A DNA stretch of 64,000 bases from Desmodus rotundus. Lineage: Eukaryota > Chordata > Mammalia > Chiroptera > Phyllostomidae. Shown here piece by piece: positions 35,121 to 45,230 of this stretch. Below the pieces are notes generated by a model, which was not told where the DNA came from, did no database searches, and saw only the letters and a program-made list of their open reading frames with translations. Positions within the stretch are counted from its first letter, which is position 1. Each line of letters opens with the position of its first letter. A program made the translations under genes and the position numbers. The stretch is from NCBI RefSeq assembly GCF_022682495.2, contig NC_071392.1, positions 72,872,097 to 72,936,096 on the forward strand. The letters are read 5' to 3'.

Positions 35121-36834
35121 TCAAAAATGGAGTACTTTTACAGGAGGATGGCCTTTGGAGCAGTTCAGCATTCTTACCATGCCAAGCACAGATAACTTAT
35201 TACTCAAACTATTCATTCATTTACTCATTTATTTATTCACTATGTAAATATTTATTGAACGCCTAATAGAGCAGATAAAAAGTTTGTCTGCCATCACCGA
35301 TACACACACTCAATGTGCTGGCCAGGCATAAGGGAAAAGTCTGAGAAACCGAAAGACAGAATATGTATGTTCTGCAGCAGTGTGAACCGCGAGGATCCAA
35401 AGTACTGTTTGGAGACATGGGTCCACACCAATCTTCATTAATGACCACAATCGCCTCCTTCATTCCAAGGACTTTTGTTTTACTATGTCTGTATCATCTT
35501 AGCTATTAAACAGCATCTCTGTGATGCCCACCTCTGGTCTTTTATAATGCAAAAAATCAAAGCCCTACTCAATTGTGATGCAAAAATCCAGATACTTTCT
35601 TATATACCACAAGTAGGACTATATAGTTAAGCTCCAAAAATATTTACTTTGCTTCCATAATGACATTAATATTCAAAACAAGCCAAAGATACAAAGAATG
35701 CAAAGATATTTGCATTCTTTTCCCTCCTTCCCTCCCAAACTTCTACCTTGTTAGTCTGGCATTGGATTTGCTAGGATAAGCAGATAAGGCTTCCTCATCA
35801 TTTTTCTGCATCACTGCAAAGTTCATGGAATGAAATAGATCTGCTTTCCAAAAAGGGAAAATCAGAACTCTTTGTTTTCCTCCACTTGCGAAGCTGCTCA
35901 AGCATGAGGTTCTTATTGACTGTGCATCTTTCACCTAAACAGTGATTCTGGACATATTCTGGCTTCTTGAGAAACAGAACAAAAGGAGAAACAAGCTGAC
36001 TCTTAACTACATTGGTGATTTATTTTTTAACCACTATAATCATTGTCTTTATACACATAAATTAAGTTCATTTCCAAATGTATATAACACAATTTATAAG
36101 AATAAAGTTTTGTAAAGTAATAATTACAAATTTTAAGTTCATTACTTTTAGCTAAAAAGTACTACTATACCAAAATTTTATTACTATATTACTTTCTAAA
36201 GTACTGAAAGCAGTTTAAGTCATTCCTGGTACTCTGCAAAAATAAATTATTTGTGAATTGGTAGGCTCTGTATTGATCTACTTGGCTCCCTGCCTCTGAA
36301 TCCTGTGGAGTGCTTAATATATCCCAGAATTTTGGCCCTGCCTCAAATGCTGGGAGCAACCCTGTTCCTAGACAGGAAGGGTAATAAAAGCCTTTCATCA
36401 GTAATCCAGGAGATTAGAGGTGAGTCAGAATTGTTCCTCCTGCTCTGATGTTTTAACTTCTTTCTAGTAAATGAGATCCTGCTTCATTCACCTGTATCAA
36501 AGGGAGTTATTTCAACTTGATTTCCAATAATATACGTATCTTTCTTATTTCTTTTTACCTCAGTAGAGTAGAACATCATATAGTCAATTAGTTCATATCA
36601 TTTTGATTACGTGAGTGATGTTAAAACTCCTAATCTTTTTGCATGTCAATTTCATGTGTATACTACATATAATGTACATGCAGCACATAATTTACATATT
36701 ATTTATAAAGATTAATGCACAAGATCATACAAATCAGATCATGTCCACTATACTTTATGTGTTGCATAAGATAGTATCAAAGTTAATGTTGACTAATTGA
36801 ATTTGTCTTATGTGCTAAATTTAACACCGAACTT
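35121..36834. other. Unassigned sequence, no gene seen
   Basis: 'tttattcactatgtaaatatttattgaacgcctaat' at about 35235 is an ancient-repeat-like segment. 36,190-36,430 is a complex patch without a recognisable frame. Confidence 0.45.
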
Positions 36835-37206
36835 TTTTAATTTTTAATTATTTTTAATCTTTATTGTATTTCGTCCATTATCACTCAGTCCCTTTATACT
36901 TTCTCCTCCCCAGCAATCATAACACTGTTGTCCATGTCCACGAGTCCTTTTTCCTATTTGCTCAATCACTCTACCCCCTAAACTTCCCCCACAATTAGCT
37001 GTCATACTACTCTCCACCTATGAGTCTGTCCACATTTTTCTTGTTAGTTCAGTTTGTTCATTAAGTTCCACATATGAGTGAAATTATGTGGTATTGTCTT
37101 TCTCTGATGGGTTTATTTCACTTAGTATAACATTCTACAGATCTGTCCATGTTGTTGCAATGTAATTTTTTTTCTTTTTTGTGTTCAAGTAGTTCCATTG
37201 TGTAAA
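36835..37206 (-). mobile_element. Long L1, 3' UTR part, antisense
   Basis: 3' end of the L1 that continues at 38982. In antisense: 'taatctttattgtatttcgtccattatcac', 'cactgttgtccatgtccacgagtc', 'cctatgagtctgtccac', 'agttcagtttgttcattaagttccacatatgagtg', 'cagatctgtccatgttgttgcaatg'. Interrupted at 37217 by a HAL1 insertion. Confidence 0.85.
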
Positions 37207-37217
37207 TGTCCCATAAT

Positions 37218-38970
37218 TTTTTTAAAGTATATTTTATTGATTATGCTATTACAGTTGTCCCAACTTTTTTCTCTCCTCTATCCCGCCTCCGCCCTTCATC
37301 GCCCTACCCTCCAACACCCCCCCACCTTTAGTTCTTATCCATGGATTGTACATATAAGTTCTTTGGCTTCTCTATTTACTATACTATTCTTAACCTCCCC
37401 TTGTCTGTTTATGCCTACCAATTATGCTTCTTATTCATTGTACCTTCCCCCCATCCTCACCCTCCCTCTCCCCACTGATATGATAACCCTCCATGTGATC
37501 TCCATTTCTGTGATTCTATTCCTGTTGTAGATGTTTGCTTAGTTTGTTTTCTTGTTTTCTAGGTTCTGTTGTTGATAGTTGTGTTTGTTTTCATTTTATC
37601 GTTCATAGTTTTTGATCTTATATTTCTTAGACAAGTCCCTTTAACATTTCATATAATACAGGCTTGGCGATGATGAACTCCTTTAACTTTACCTTATCTA
37701 GGAAGCACTTTATCTGCCCTTCCATTCTAAATGATAGCTTTGCTGGATAGAGTAATCTTGGATGTAGATCATCACCTCTCATGACTTGGAATACTTCTTT
37801 CCAGCCCCTTCTTGCCTGTAAGGTTTCTTTTGAGAAATCAGCTGATAGTCTTATGAGCACTCCTTTGTAGGTAACTCTCTCCATTCCTCTTGCTGCTTTT
37901 AAGATTCTTAATCTTATCTTTAATCTTGGGTAACTTAATTATGATGTGCCTTGGTGTGTTCTTCATTGGGTCCAATTTCTTTGGGACTCTCTGGGTTTCC
38001 TTGACTTCCTGGAAGTCTATTTCCTTCACCAGATTAGGGAAGTTCTCCTTCATTATTGTTTCAGATAAGTTTTCAGTTTCTTGGTCTTCCTCTTCTCCTT
38101 CTGGCAGCCCTATAATTTGGATGTTGGAGCTCTTAAAATTATCACAGAGTTTCCTAAGCCTATCCTCATTTTTTTGAATTCTTGTTTCTTCATTCTTTTC
38201 CAGATGGATGTGTATTCCTGCATTTTGTTCCAAATCATTAATTTGATTCCCAGTTTCCTTCCCTTCACTGTTGGTTCCCTGTATATTTTGCTTTATTTCA
38301 CTTTGTGTTGCCTTCATTTCTTCCATCATTTTGCGATCAAGCTCAGCAAATTCTGTGAGCATCCCAATTACCAGTGTTTGAACTCTGTATCAGATAGGTT
38401 GTCTATCTCCTCATCGCTTAGCTCTTTTTCTGGAGTTTTGATCTGTTCTATCATTTGGGCCATATTTCTTTGTCTCAATGTACCTGTTAGGTTCTAAGGG
38501 GGCAGAGCCTTAGCTATTTGCAGGGTGGGGCAACCCTCTTTGTTGCATTGTGGTGATGTCTGTTGGGGAGGGGTCAGAGAGGGAACAATGCAACTTGCTC
38601 CCTCCTCTCCAGCCCCACTTTACAATGAACTCTCCTGTGAGACTGGGAGTTTCTCCTACCTTCACAACCTCCCCAGTATTTTGCATCTAGAGGTTTTGAG
38701 CCTTTAGTTTCCTGGTCTGTTAGCCCCTTCTTGCACACATGGTCCACTACCTTGCCTCAGGTCCTCTCCACCTGCCCAGCTGCCATCTCCACCCCTCTTA
38801 CCAATCTGGATGAATGTTTCTTTAACTCCTTCATTGTCAGAGTTCCATGCAGTTTGCTATTCTGGTAGTTCTAGTTGTTTATTGTTTTTAAATTGGTTGT
38901 TATCCTTCTTTTGGATGTGAGAGGAAGCCAAGTGTTTCCACGTACACCTCCATCTTGGCCAGAACTCTCC
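37218..38970 (-). mobile_element. Near-full-length HAL1 (ORF1-only half-LINE), nested in L1, with TSD
   Basis: 1753 bp between TGTCCCATAAT (37207-37217) and TGTACCATAAT (38971-38981). In minus orientation: start GGAGAGTTCTGGCCAAGATGG (L1-type 5' start), a GC-richer 5' UTR (about 38970-38480), then ORF1. The ORF1 protein shows an N-terminal coiled-coil-like part with heptad-type E/K/Q/I residues (LDRKMMEEMKATQSEIK), then NIQIIGLPEGEEE and MKENFPNLVKEIDFQEV of the L1 ORF1 RNA-binding middle domain, RHIIIKLPKIKDK, VTYKGVLIRLSADFS and a C-terminal LLYPAKLSFRMEGQI...LYEMLKGLV. The 3' UTR follows immediately; there is no ORF2. One extra base near 37905 shifts the frame. Mobilised by L1 machinery in trans. 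Confidence 0.9.
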
Positions 38971-40723
38971 TGTACCATAATCCACTTACCTATTGATGGA
39001 CACTTGGACCGCTTCCATATCAGGATGATTGTAAATAATGCCTCAATGAACATAGGGGTACTTATGTTCTTTCGAATCAGTGGTTTGGGTTCCTTTGGAT
39101 ATATTCCCAGAAGTGATATCACTAGGTCAAAAGGCAGATCATTTTTAATTTTTTGAGGTATCTCCATACTGCCTTCCACAGTGACTGTACCAGTCTGCAT
39201 TCACACCAGCAGTGCAAAAGGGTTCCCCTTTCTCCACATCCTTGCCAGCACTTGTTGTTTGTTGATTTATTGATGATAGCCATTCTGACAGGTGTGAAAT
39301 TGTGCCTCATTATGTTTTTAATTTGCATTTCTCTGATAATTAGTGATGTTGAGTATCTTTTCATATGTCTATTGGCCATCTGTAGGTCCTCTTTGGAGAA
39401 GTGTCTATGCAGGTCTTTTGCCCATTTTTTAATCCGATTGTTTGGGGTTTTTGTTGTTGAGTTTTGTAATTACTTTATAAATCTTGGATATCAACCCCTT
39501 ATCAGATTTATCAGCAAATATTCCCCCATTCTGTGGGTTTTCTTTTTATTTTGTTGATGATTTCCTTTTCTGTGCAAAAACTTTTTAGTTTGATGTAGTC
39601 CCATTTGTTTATTTTTTATTTTGTTCCCCTTGCCTGGGGAGATGTATTTGATAAAAAATTGCTACTTGCAATGTCTGAGATTTTGTTGCCTGTATTTTCT
39701 TCTAGGATTTTTACAGTTTCAGGTCTAGCACTTAAGTCTTTGATCCATATTGAATTTATTCTTGTTTGTGGTGTAAAAAGGTGGTCATTTTTCTTCATGT
39801 GTCTGTCCAATTTTCTCAACACCATTTATTGAATAAACTGTTTTTAGCCTATTGTATGTGCTTGCTTCCTCTGTCAAATATTAACTGACTATAAAGTAAT
39901 TGCTTTATTTTTAGGTTCTTTATTCTGTCCAATTGTTCTATGTATCTGTTTTTATGCTAATACCAGGCTGTTTTGATTAATAAGGCCTTGTAAAATAGTT
40001 TAATATTAGGTAGCATGATTCCTCCAACTTTGTTCTTTCTCAGGATTACAGTTGCTATGGGGGGCCTCTTGTGATTCCATACAAATTTTTTAAATATTTG
40101 TTCTAGTTCTGTGAAATATGTCATTGGAATCTTAATAAGAATTGTACTCATCCTATAGATTGCTTTGAGTATTATGGACATGTTAATGATGTTAATTCTT
40201 ATCCATGAACATGGTATGTGCTTCCACTTATTTGCATCTTCTTCAATTCCTTTTTTCAGTGTCTTATAATTTTCCAAGTACAGGTCTTTTACATCCTTGG
40301 TTAGGTTTATTCTTAGGTATTTTATTCTTTTGGAAGCAATTGTGAATGGGATTGTTTTCCTAGTTTCCCTTTCTGTTAGTTCATTATTGGCATATAAAAA
40401 CACAATGGATTTATGGATATTAATTTTGTGTCCTGATATTTTGCTGAATTCATTTATCAGTTTTAGTAATTTCTTGGTGGAATCTTTGGGGTTCTCTATT
40501 CACAGTATCATGTCATCTACAAATAAAGACAGTTTGCTTCTTCCTTTCCAATTTGGATGCCTTTTATTTCTTCTTGCTGTCTGATTACTGTGGCTGGATC
40601 TTCCAGTTGAATAAGAGAAGTGAAAGTGGACATCCCTGCCTCGTTCCTGATCTTAAGGGGAATGCTTGTAATTGTTTCCCATGGAGTATGATGCTGGAAG
40701 TGGGTTTTTCATATTTGGCCTTT

Positions 40724-40919
40724 TTTTTTTAACATAAATGGCATCCCAAGAGGATCAAGTTCAGATTCACCACTGAATCTTACATGTCTTTTTTGTAAAT
40801 TTTTATTGTTATTCAATTACAGTTGTATGCCTTTTCTCCCCATCCCTCCACCCCACCCCAGCTGAACCCCCCTCCCCCCCACCTCCTCCCTCCCCCTTGG
40901 TTTTGTCCATGTGTCCTTT
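40724..40919 (-). mobile_element. Nested 5'-truncated L1 with apparent 3' transduction
   Basis: Between ATATTTGGCCTTT (40711-40723) and ATATTTGGCCTTT (40920-40932) lies, in minus order: 'taaaggacacatggacaaaa', a G-rich segment, 'ggggagaaaaggcatacaactg', 'aattgaataacaataaaaat', a short A-run, then about 58 bp of non-L1 sequence (starting gacatgtaagattcagtgg and ending tgccatttatgtt), then a second poly(A) of ten. That order is what an L1 that read through its own poly(A) signal leaves behind. Confidence 0.85.
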
Positions 40920-41658
40920 ATATTTGGCCTTTATTATGTTTAAGTATTTTCCCTCTATTCCCACTTTGCTGAGAGTTTTGGTCACAAATGGATGTTGAAT
41001 TTTATCAAACGCTTTTTCTTCATCTATTGATATGATCATGTGGTTTTATCCTTCCTGTTGATTATGTGGTGAATCACATTTATTGATTTGTAATTTTGGT
41101 ACCAACCTTGCATTCCAGAATCAATCCCAATTGATCATGATGTATGATTTTTTTGATGCATTGCTGTATCGGTTTGCTAATATTTTGTTAAGGATCTTAG
41201 CAACTATGTTCATCAGAGCTATTGGCTTATAATTTTCTTTCTTTGTAGTGTCTTTATCTGGTTTTGGAATTAGGATGATGCTGGCCTTGTAAAATGACTT
41301 TGGGAGCCTTCCCTCATCTTGAATTTTATGAAATAGTTTGAGAAGGAGAGGCATTAGTTCCTCTCAAGTGTTTGGTAAAATTTCCTTGTGAAGCCATCTG
41401 GTCCAGGGCTTTTGTTTTTTGGGAGTTTTTATTTATTACTGCTTCAATTTCAAGAGATGTAATCTGTCTATTCAGACTCTCTGGTTTTTCCTGATTTAAT
41501 TTTGGAAGATTAAGTTTCTAGGAATTTACCAATTACATCCAGGTTGCCCAGTTTGTTGGCATATAGTTGTTCATAATATTTTCTTACAATCCTTTGTATT
41601 TCTTTGGTGTCAGTTGTTATTTCTCCTCTTTCATTTCTGATTTTATTTATTTAGGTCC

Positions 41659-41660
<2 letters not shown>

Positions 41661-41706
<46 letters not shown>

Positions 41707-41707
41707 T
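41661..41707. repeat. (TTTC)n microsatellite
   Basis: About 11 units of TTTC within the L1 ORF2 region. Confidence 0.97.
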
Positions 41708-42929
41708 TGATGAGACTGGTTAAATGTTTGTCAATCTTGTTTATGTTTTCAAAGATCTAGCCCTTGGATTCATTGATCTTTTGTATCATTTTTTAGATTC
41801 TATTTTGTTTATTTCTGCTCTGAACTTTATTATTTTCTTATTTCTATTTACTTTGGGCTTTGCTTGTTGTTCTTTTTTCAAGATCCTTTAATTATAAAGT
41901 TAGATTATAGTTTATTTGAGTTGGTCCGAAGGTTGTGGGTTATTGTTAAGCAGATTATAGTTTATTTGAACTTTTTTTTTTAAGATAAGCATGTAATGCT
42001 ATGAATTTCCCTCTTAGGATCGCTTGCCCTGTGTCCTGCAGATTTTGGATTGGTGTGTACTCATTTTCATTTGTTTCAAGATATCTTTTTATGTCTTCCT
42101 TGATCTTGTTGTTGACCCATTTATTGTTTAATAACATGTTATTTAGCGGCTACGTCTTTGTGTGTGTTTCAGTGTTCCTCTTATGATAGATTTCTAGTTT
42201 CAAAACATTGTGGTCAGAGAAGATGCTTGATTTGATTTCAATCTTCTTAAATTTATTGAGACCTGTTTTGTGTCCTACCATGTGATCTAGCCTAGAAAGC
42301 ATTCTTTGTGCACTTGAAAGGTATGTATATTCTGCTGCTTTATGATGAAATGCTCTGAATATATCAGTTAAATCCCTTTGATCCAGCACGTCATTTAAGG
42401 CCACTGTCTCCTTTTCGAATTTCTGCCTGGAAGATCTATCCATTGAAGTCAATTGGGTCTTAAAATCATTGACTATGACTGTATTTCTGTCAGTCTCTCA
42501 TTTTATGTCCATCAAGAGATGCTTTACATATTTAAGTGCTCCTACATTTGGTGAATAAAAGTTTACTAGGGTTGTATCCTCACATTGGATTGTTCCCTTG
42601 ATCGTTATGTAGTGTCCTTCTTTCAGTCTTACTATAGCCTTGGTTTTAAAGTCTAGTTTGTAGGATATAATAAGTACTGCTACCCCAGATTTTTTTTTCT
42701 TTTCCATTTGCATGAAATATATTTTTCCCTTCCTTTACTTTTAGTCTGTGTGTATTTTTCAATCTGAGATAGGTAGCTTGGAGGCAGCATATATATGGGT
42801 CTTGTTTTCTTATCCATGCAGCTACCCTATGTCTTTTAGTCTGGGTAGTTAAGCCATATACCTTTAAGGTGATTATTGATAGATACATGTGCAGTGCAAT
42901 ATTATTATTAAACTGTTTTCCTCTGTTTT

Positions 42930-43015
42930 TTTCCTCCTTCTTCTCCTCCTTCTTCCTCTTCTTCTCCTTCTTCTTCTCCTTCTTCTTCTTCTTCTTCTTC
43001 TTCTTCCTTTAAGAG
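42930..43015. repeat. (TTC)n / (CTTCTC)n array at the L1 inter-ORF position
   Basis: Interrupted TTC/CTC units (on the minus strand GAA/GAG) between the ORF2 start and the end of ORF1. Purine-rich on the L1 coding strand. Confidence 0.95.
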
Positions 43016-43919
43016 GTCCTTCAACATTTGTCACAGTACTGGTTTGGTGTTAACAAACTCATTTAGCTTTTTCTTGTCTGAGAAGCTCCTTATTTCTCCT
43101 TCAATTTTAAATGATAGCCTTGCTGGGTAAAGTAGCCTTGGTTGTAGATCGTTCCTTTTCATTCTTGAATATTTCATGCCACTCCCTTTTGGCCTGAAAT
43201 GTTTCTGTTGATTAATCAGATGGCAGGCTAATTGGTGTTCTCTTTTACATGGCTACCTACTTTTCTCTTGTGTCTTTTAGGATTCTCTCCTTGTCTTTAA
43301 GCCTTGTCATTTTAATTATGATGTGTCTCAGTGTAGGCCTCTTTAGGTCCAACTTGTTTGGGATTCTCTGACCTTCCTGTACTTGGGTGTCTTTTTCCTT
43401 CACCAGATTAAAGAAGTTTTAGGTCATTATTTCTTCAAATAGGTTGTCAATCCCATGCTTGCTCTCTTCTCCTTCTGGTATTCCCATGATGTAAATATTA
43501 TGCTTCATGTTGTCCAAAATATTTCTTAAGCTCTCCTCATTTTTTTTCTTTTTGCTGCTCCACCTGGGTGTTTTTTTCTACCTAGTCTTCCAAATCACTG
43601 ATTTGATCCTCAGCTTCAACTAACCTACTGTGTATTATTTATTTCAGTTATTGAATTCTTTATTTTTGACTGGTCCTTCTTTATGGTTTCTACGTCTTTT
43701 TTCATGTTCTTGGGTATCCTTATAATCATTACTCTAAACTCTCTACCTGATAAATTGCTCGCCTCCATTTCATCTAGTTCTTGTGGAGAAACATCTTGTT
43801 ATTTTATTTTGGGTCTGTTTCTTTGTCTTCCCATTTTGGCTGCTTCTTTGTATTTTCTGCCTTAGTTCTTAAACTTAGCAGTTGTTAAAACCTAACTTCT
43901 AACATATCTTCTGTTTCTT

Positions 43920-44402
43920 CTGTATTAATTTGCTATTGTTGCTGTAATGAACTACCATATATGTAATGGCTTAAAACAACACACATTTTCTATCTTAAAA
44001 TTCTGTAAGTCAGAAGTATGACAAGGGTCTCATCAGGCTAAAATAAAAATGTTGGCAGCTACACTTATTTCAGTACATTTTGGATAAGATCTGTTTGTTT
44101 GCTTATTCTAGCTTCTATTAGTGGTTGCCCAGATTCTTTGACTGACAGCTTTCTTAAATCTTAAAAGCCAGCAGTGACAGTCTTTCTCACATGACATTAC
44201 TCTGATCTTGTCTCCTGTGTGTGTCTACTTTTAAAAACCATTGTAATTACACTGGACTCACCCATATAGTGAATGATCACTTCCCTATCTCAAGGTTCAG
44301 ACTCATTAAGAATGACTCCATTTTGCCATCTAAGGTAACATAGTCACAGGTTCTGGGAATTAGGATACGAATCTCTTTAGGAATCATGTTTCTGCCAACT
44401 AC
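43920..44402 (+). repeat. Ancient placental interspersed repeat (LTR-like), sense
   Basis: 'taatttgctattgttgctgtaatgaactaccatatatgtaatggcttaaaacaacacac' through 'ttctgtaagtcagaagtatgacaagggtctcatcaggctaaaat', 'ccatctaaggtaacatagtcacaggttctgggaattaggatacg', 'tttctgccaactaca' follows the motif order of a familiar mammal-wide repeat that I associate with old LTR elements; I cannot name the family with certainty. Confidence 0.6.
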
Positions 44403-44421
44403 ATCTCCATTGTATGTTTCT

Positions 44422-44543
44422 TTGTTTTTTATTGTTCAATTATAGTTGTCCCACTTTTCCCCGTTGTTCTCCCTTGCCCCATTCCCTACTCCCTCCGTCA
44501 ATCTCCACTTTGTTGTCCATTACATTCGGTCCTTTATACATGT
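44422..44543 (-). mobile_element. Short L1 3' end, antisense, with TSD
   Basis: Antisense poly(T)-attgttcaattatagttgtc and C-rich 3' UTR sequence flanked by TCCATTGTAT(G/A)TTTCT (44406-44421 and 44544-44559), a 16-bp duplication with one mismatch. Confidence 0.88.
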
Positions 44544-44950
44544 TCCATTGTATATTTCTAGCCATATAGTTGCTGTGGAAATTGTATGCAGTCCTGCCTT
44601 TCACAAGAACTGATACAGATCATTGCTCCTCATCTAAAGACACATTCTCATAACTATGTATCTTGTATATTCTGCTGAATTTTCTTGTTCACCATTGAAC
44701 CACTTCCCAAGGTCTGCTGCTTACAACTCCTCAGATCACTAATGCTGTCCCAGAGGGGTAACAGGACTGGAGACCCTGCAGCTTGAGAAACAACTTTTGG
44801 TGCACCTCAATTCCCCAGACTCTTCTATAATATACATTACATCCAACAACTTTTCTGATTATCATATTCCAAACCTACTCCATGAAGCTCAAACCTCCAT
44901 TCTTATCACCTCTGTCATGTTCATTGTGCTATGCTCCAATTCCTTTTCAC

Positions 44951-45230
44951 TGTAGGGTCTGTAGCCCAGCTTCTGGGGGTGTGGTCAGCCAGTACCATCT
45001 AGAATCCAGTCCCTAATTCACTTATCTTTTATAAAGGGATAGACCCCTCTTGTAGTGACACTCAGGCAAATGACTCATTGACATGAGGAGTATAAAGGCT
45101 TGGTCATCTCACCCTAACTCAGAGCAATTTTGAAAGTCCATTTGAGTTCCGAAGCTCCCCATGGAATAAACCAAAGTTATATTTGCACCTCCATCTTGGA
45201 TTTCGCCCTGTACTCTATTCTGCCACCTCA
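44951..45230 (+). mobile_element. Probable solo LTR, sense
   Basis: About 280 bp beginning TGTAGGGTCTG and ending GCCACCTCA. It holds GTATAAAGG (about 45091), a TATA-type box, and AATAAACC (about 45166), a poly(A) signal about 60 bp before the end, in proper order. Flanks 'tttcac' and 'ttttgc' share four of six bases, a possible decayed target duplication. Its start resembles that of the antisense LTR at 7534-7915 (TGTAGGG). Confidence 0.6.

Larger units (their letters stand above)
38982..43910 (-). mobile_element. Long L1, ORF2 and ORF1 part, antisense
   Basis: Main body of the L1 begun at 36835. In minus order: degraded ORF1 (about 43870-43015; LYPARLSFKIEGEI-like and KPVL-like C-terminus recoverable), an inter-ORF region replaced by a (TTC)n-type array, ORF2 from 42888 (ILTL-like start, then VYGLTTQTKRHRVAAWIRKQ and CCLQATYLR of the endonuclease), reverse transcriptase fragments near 41354-40809 ([38 protein letters not shown]) and the C-terminal region ([31 protein letters not shown]). 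Stops and frameshifts throughout, so inactive. The YADD-type catalytic loop is not readable in the translations I have. It carries a HAL1 and a second L1. Confidence 0.88.

Noticed and set aside
37838..38362. Functional host gene (174 residues)
   Set aside because: It is HAL1 ORF1, frameshifted and nested in an L1 with TSD. Not a domesticated gene on this evidence.
39122..42888. Intact L1 ORF2
   Set aside because: The reverse transcriptase and endonuclease regions are split into many frames by stops, frameshifts and insertions.
41661..43015. CRISPR-like or other regular array
   Set aside because: These are plain TTTC and TTC microsatellites inside an L1, with no spacers.
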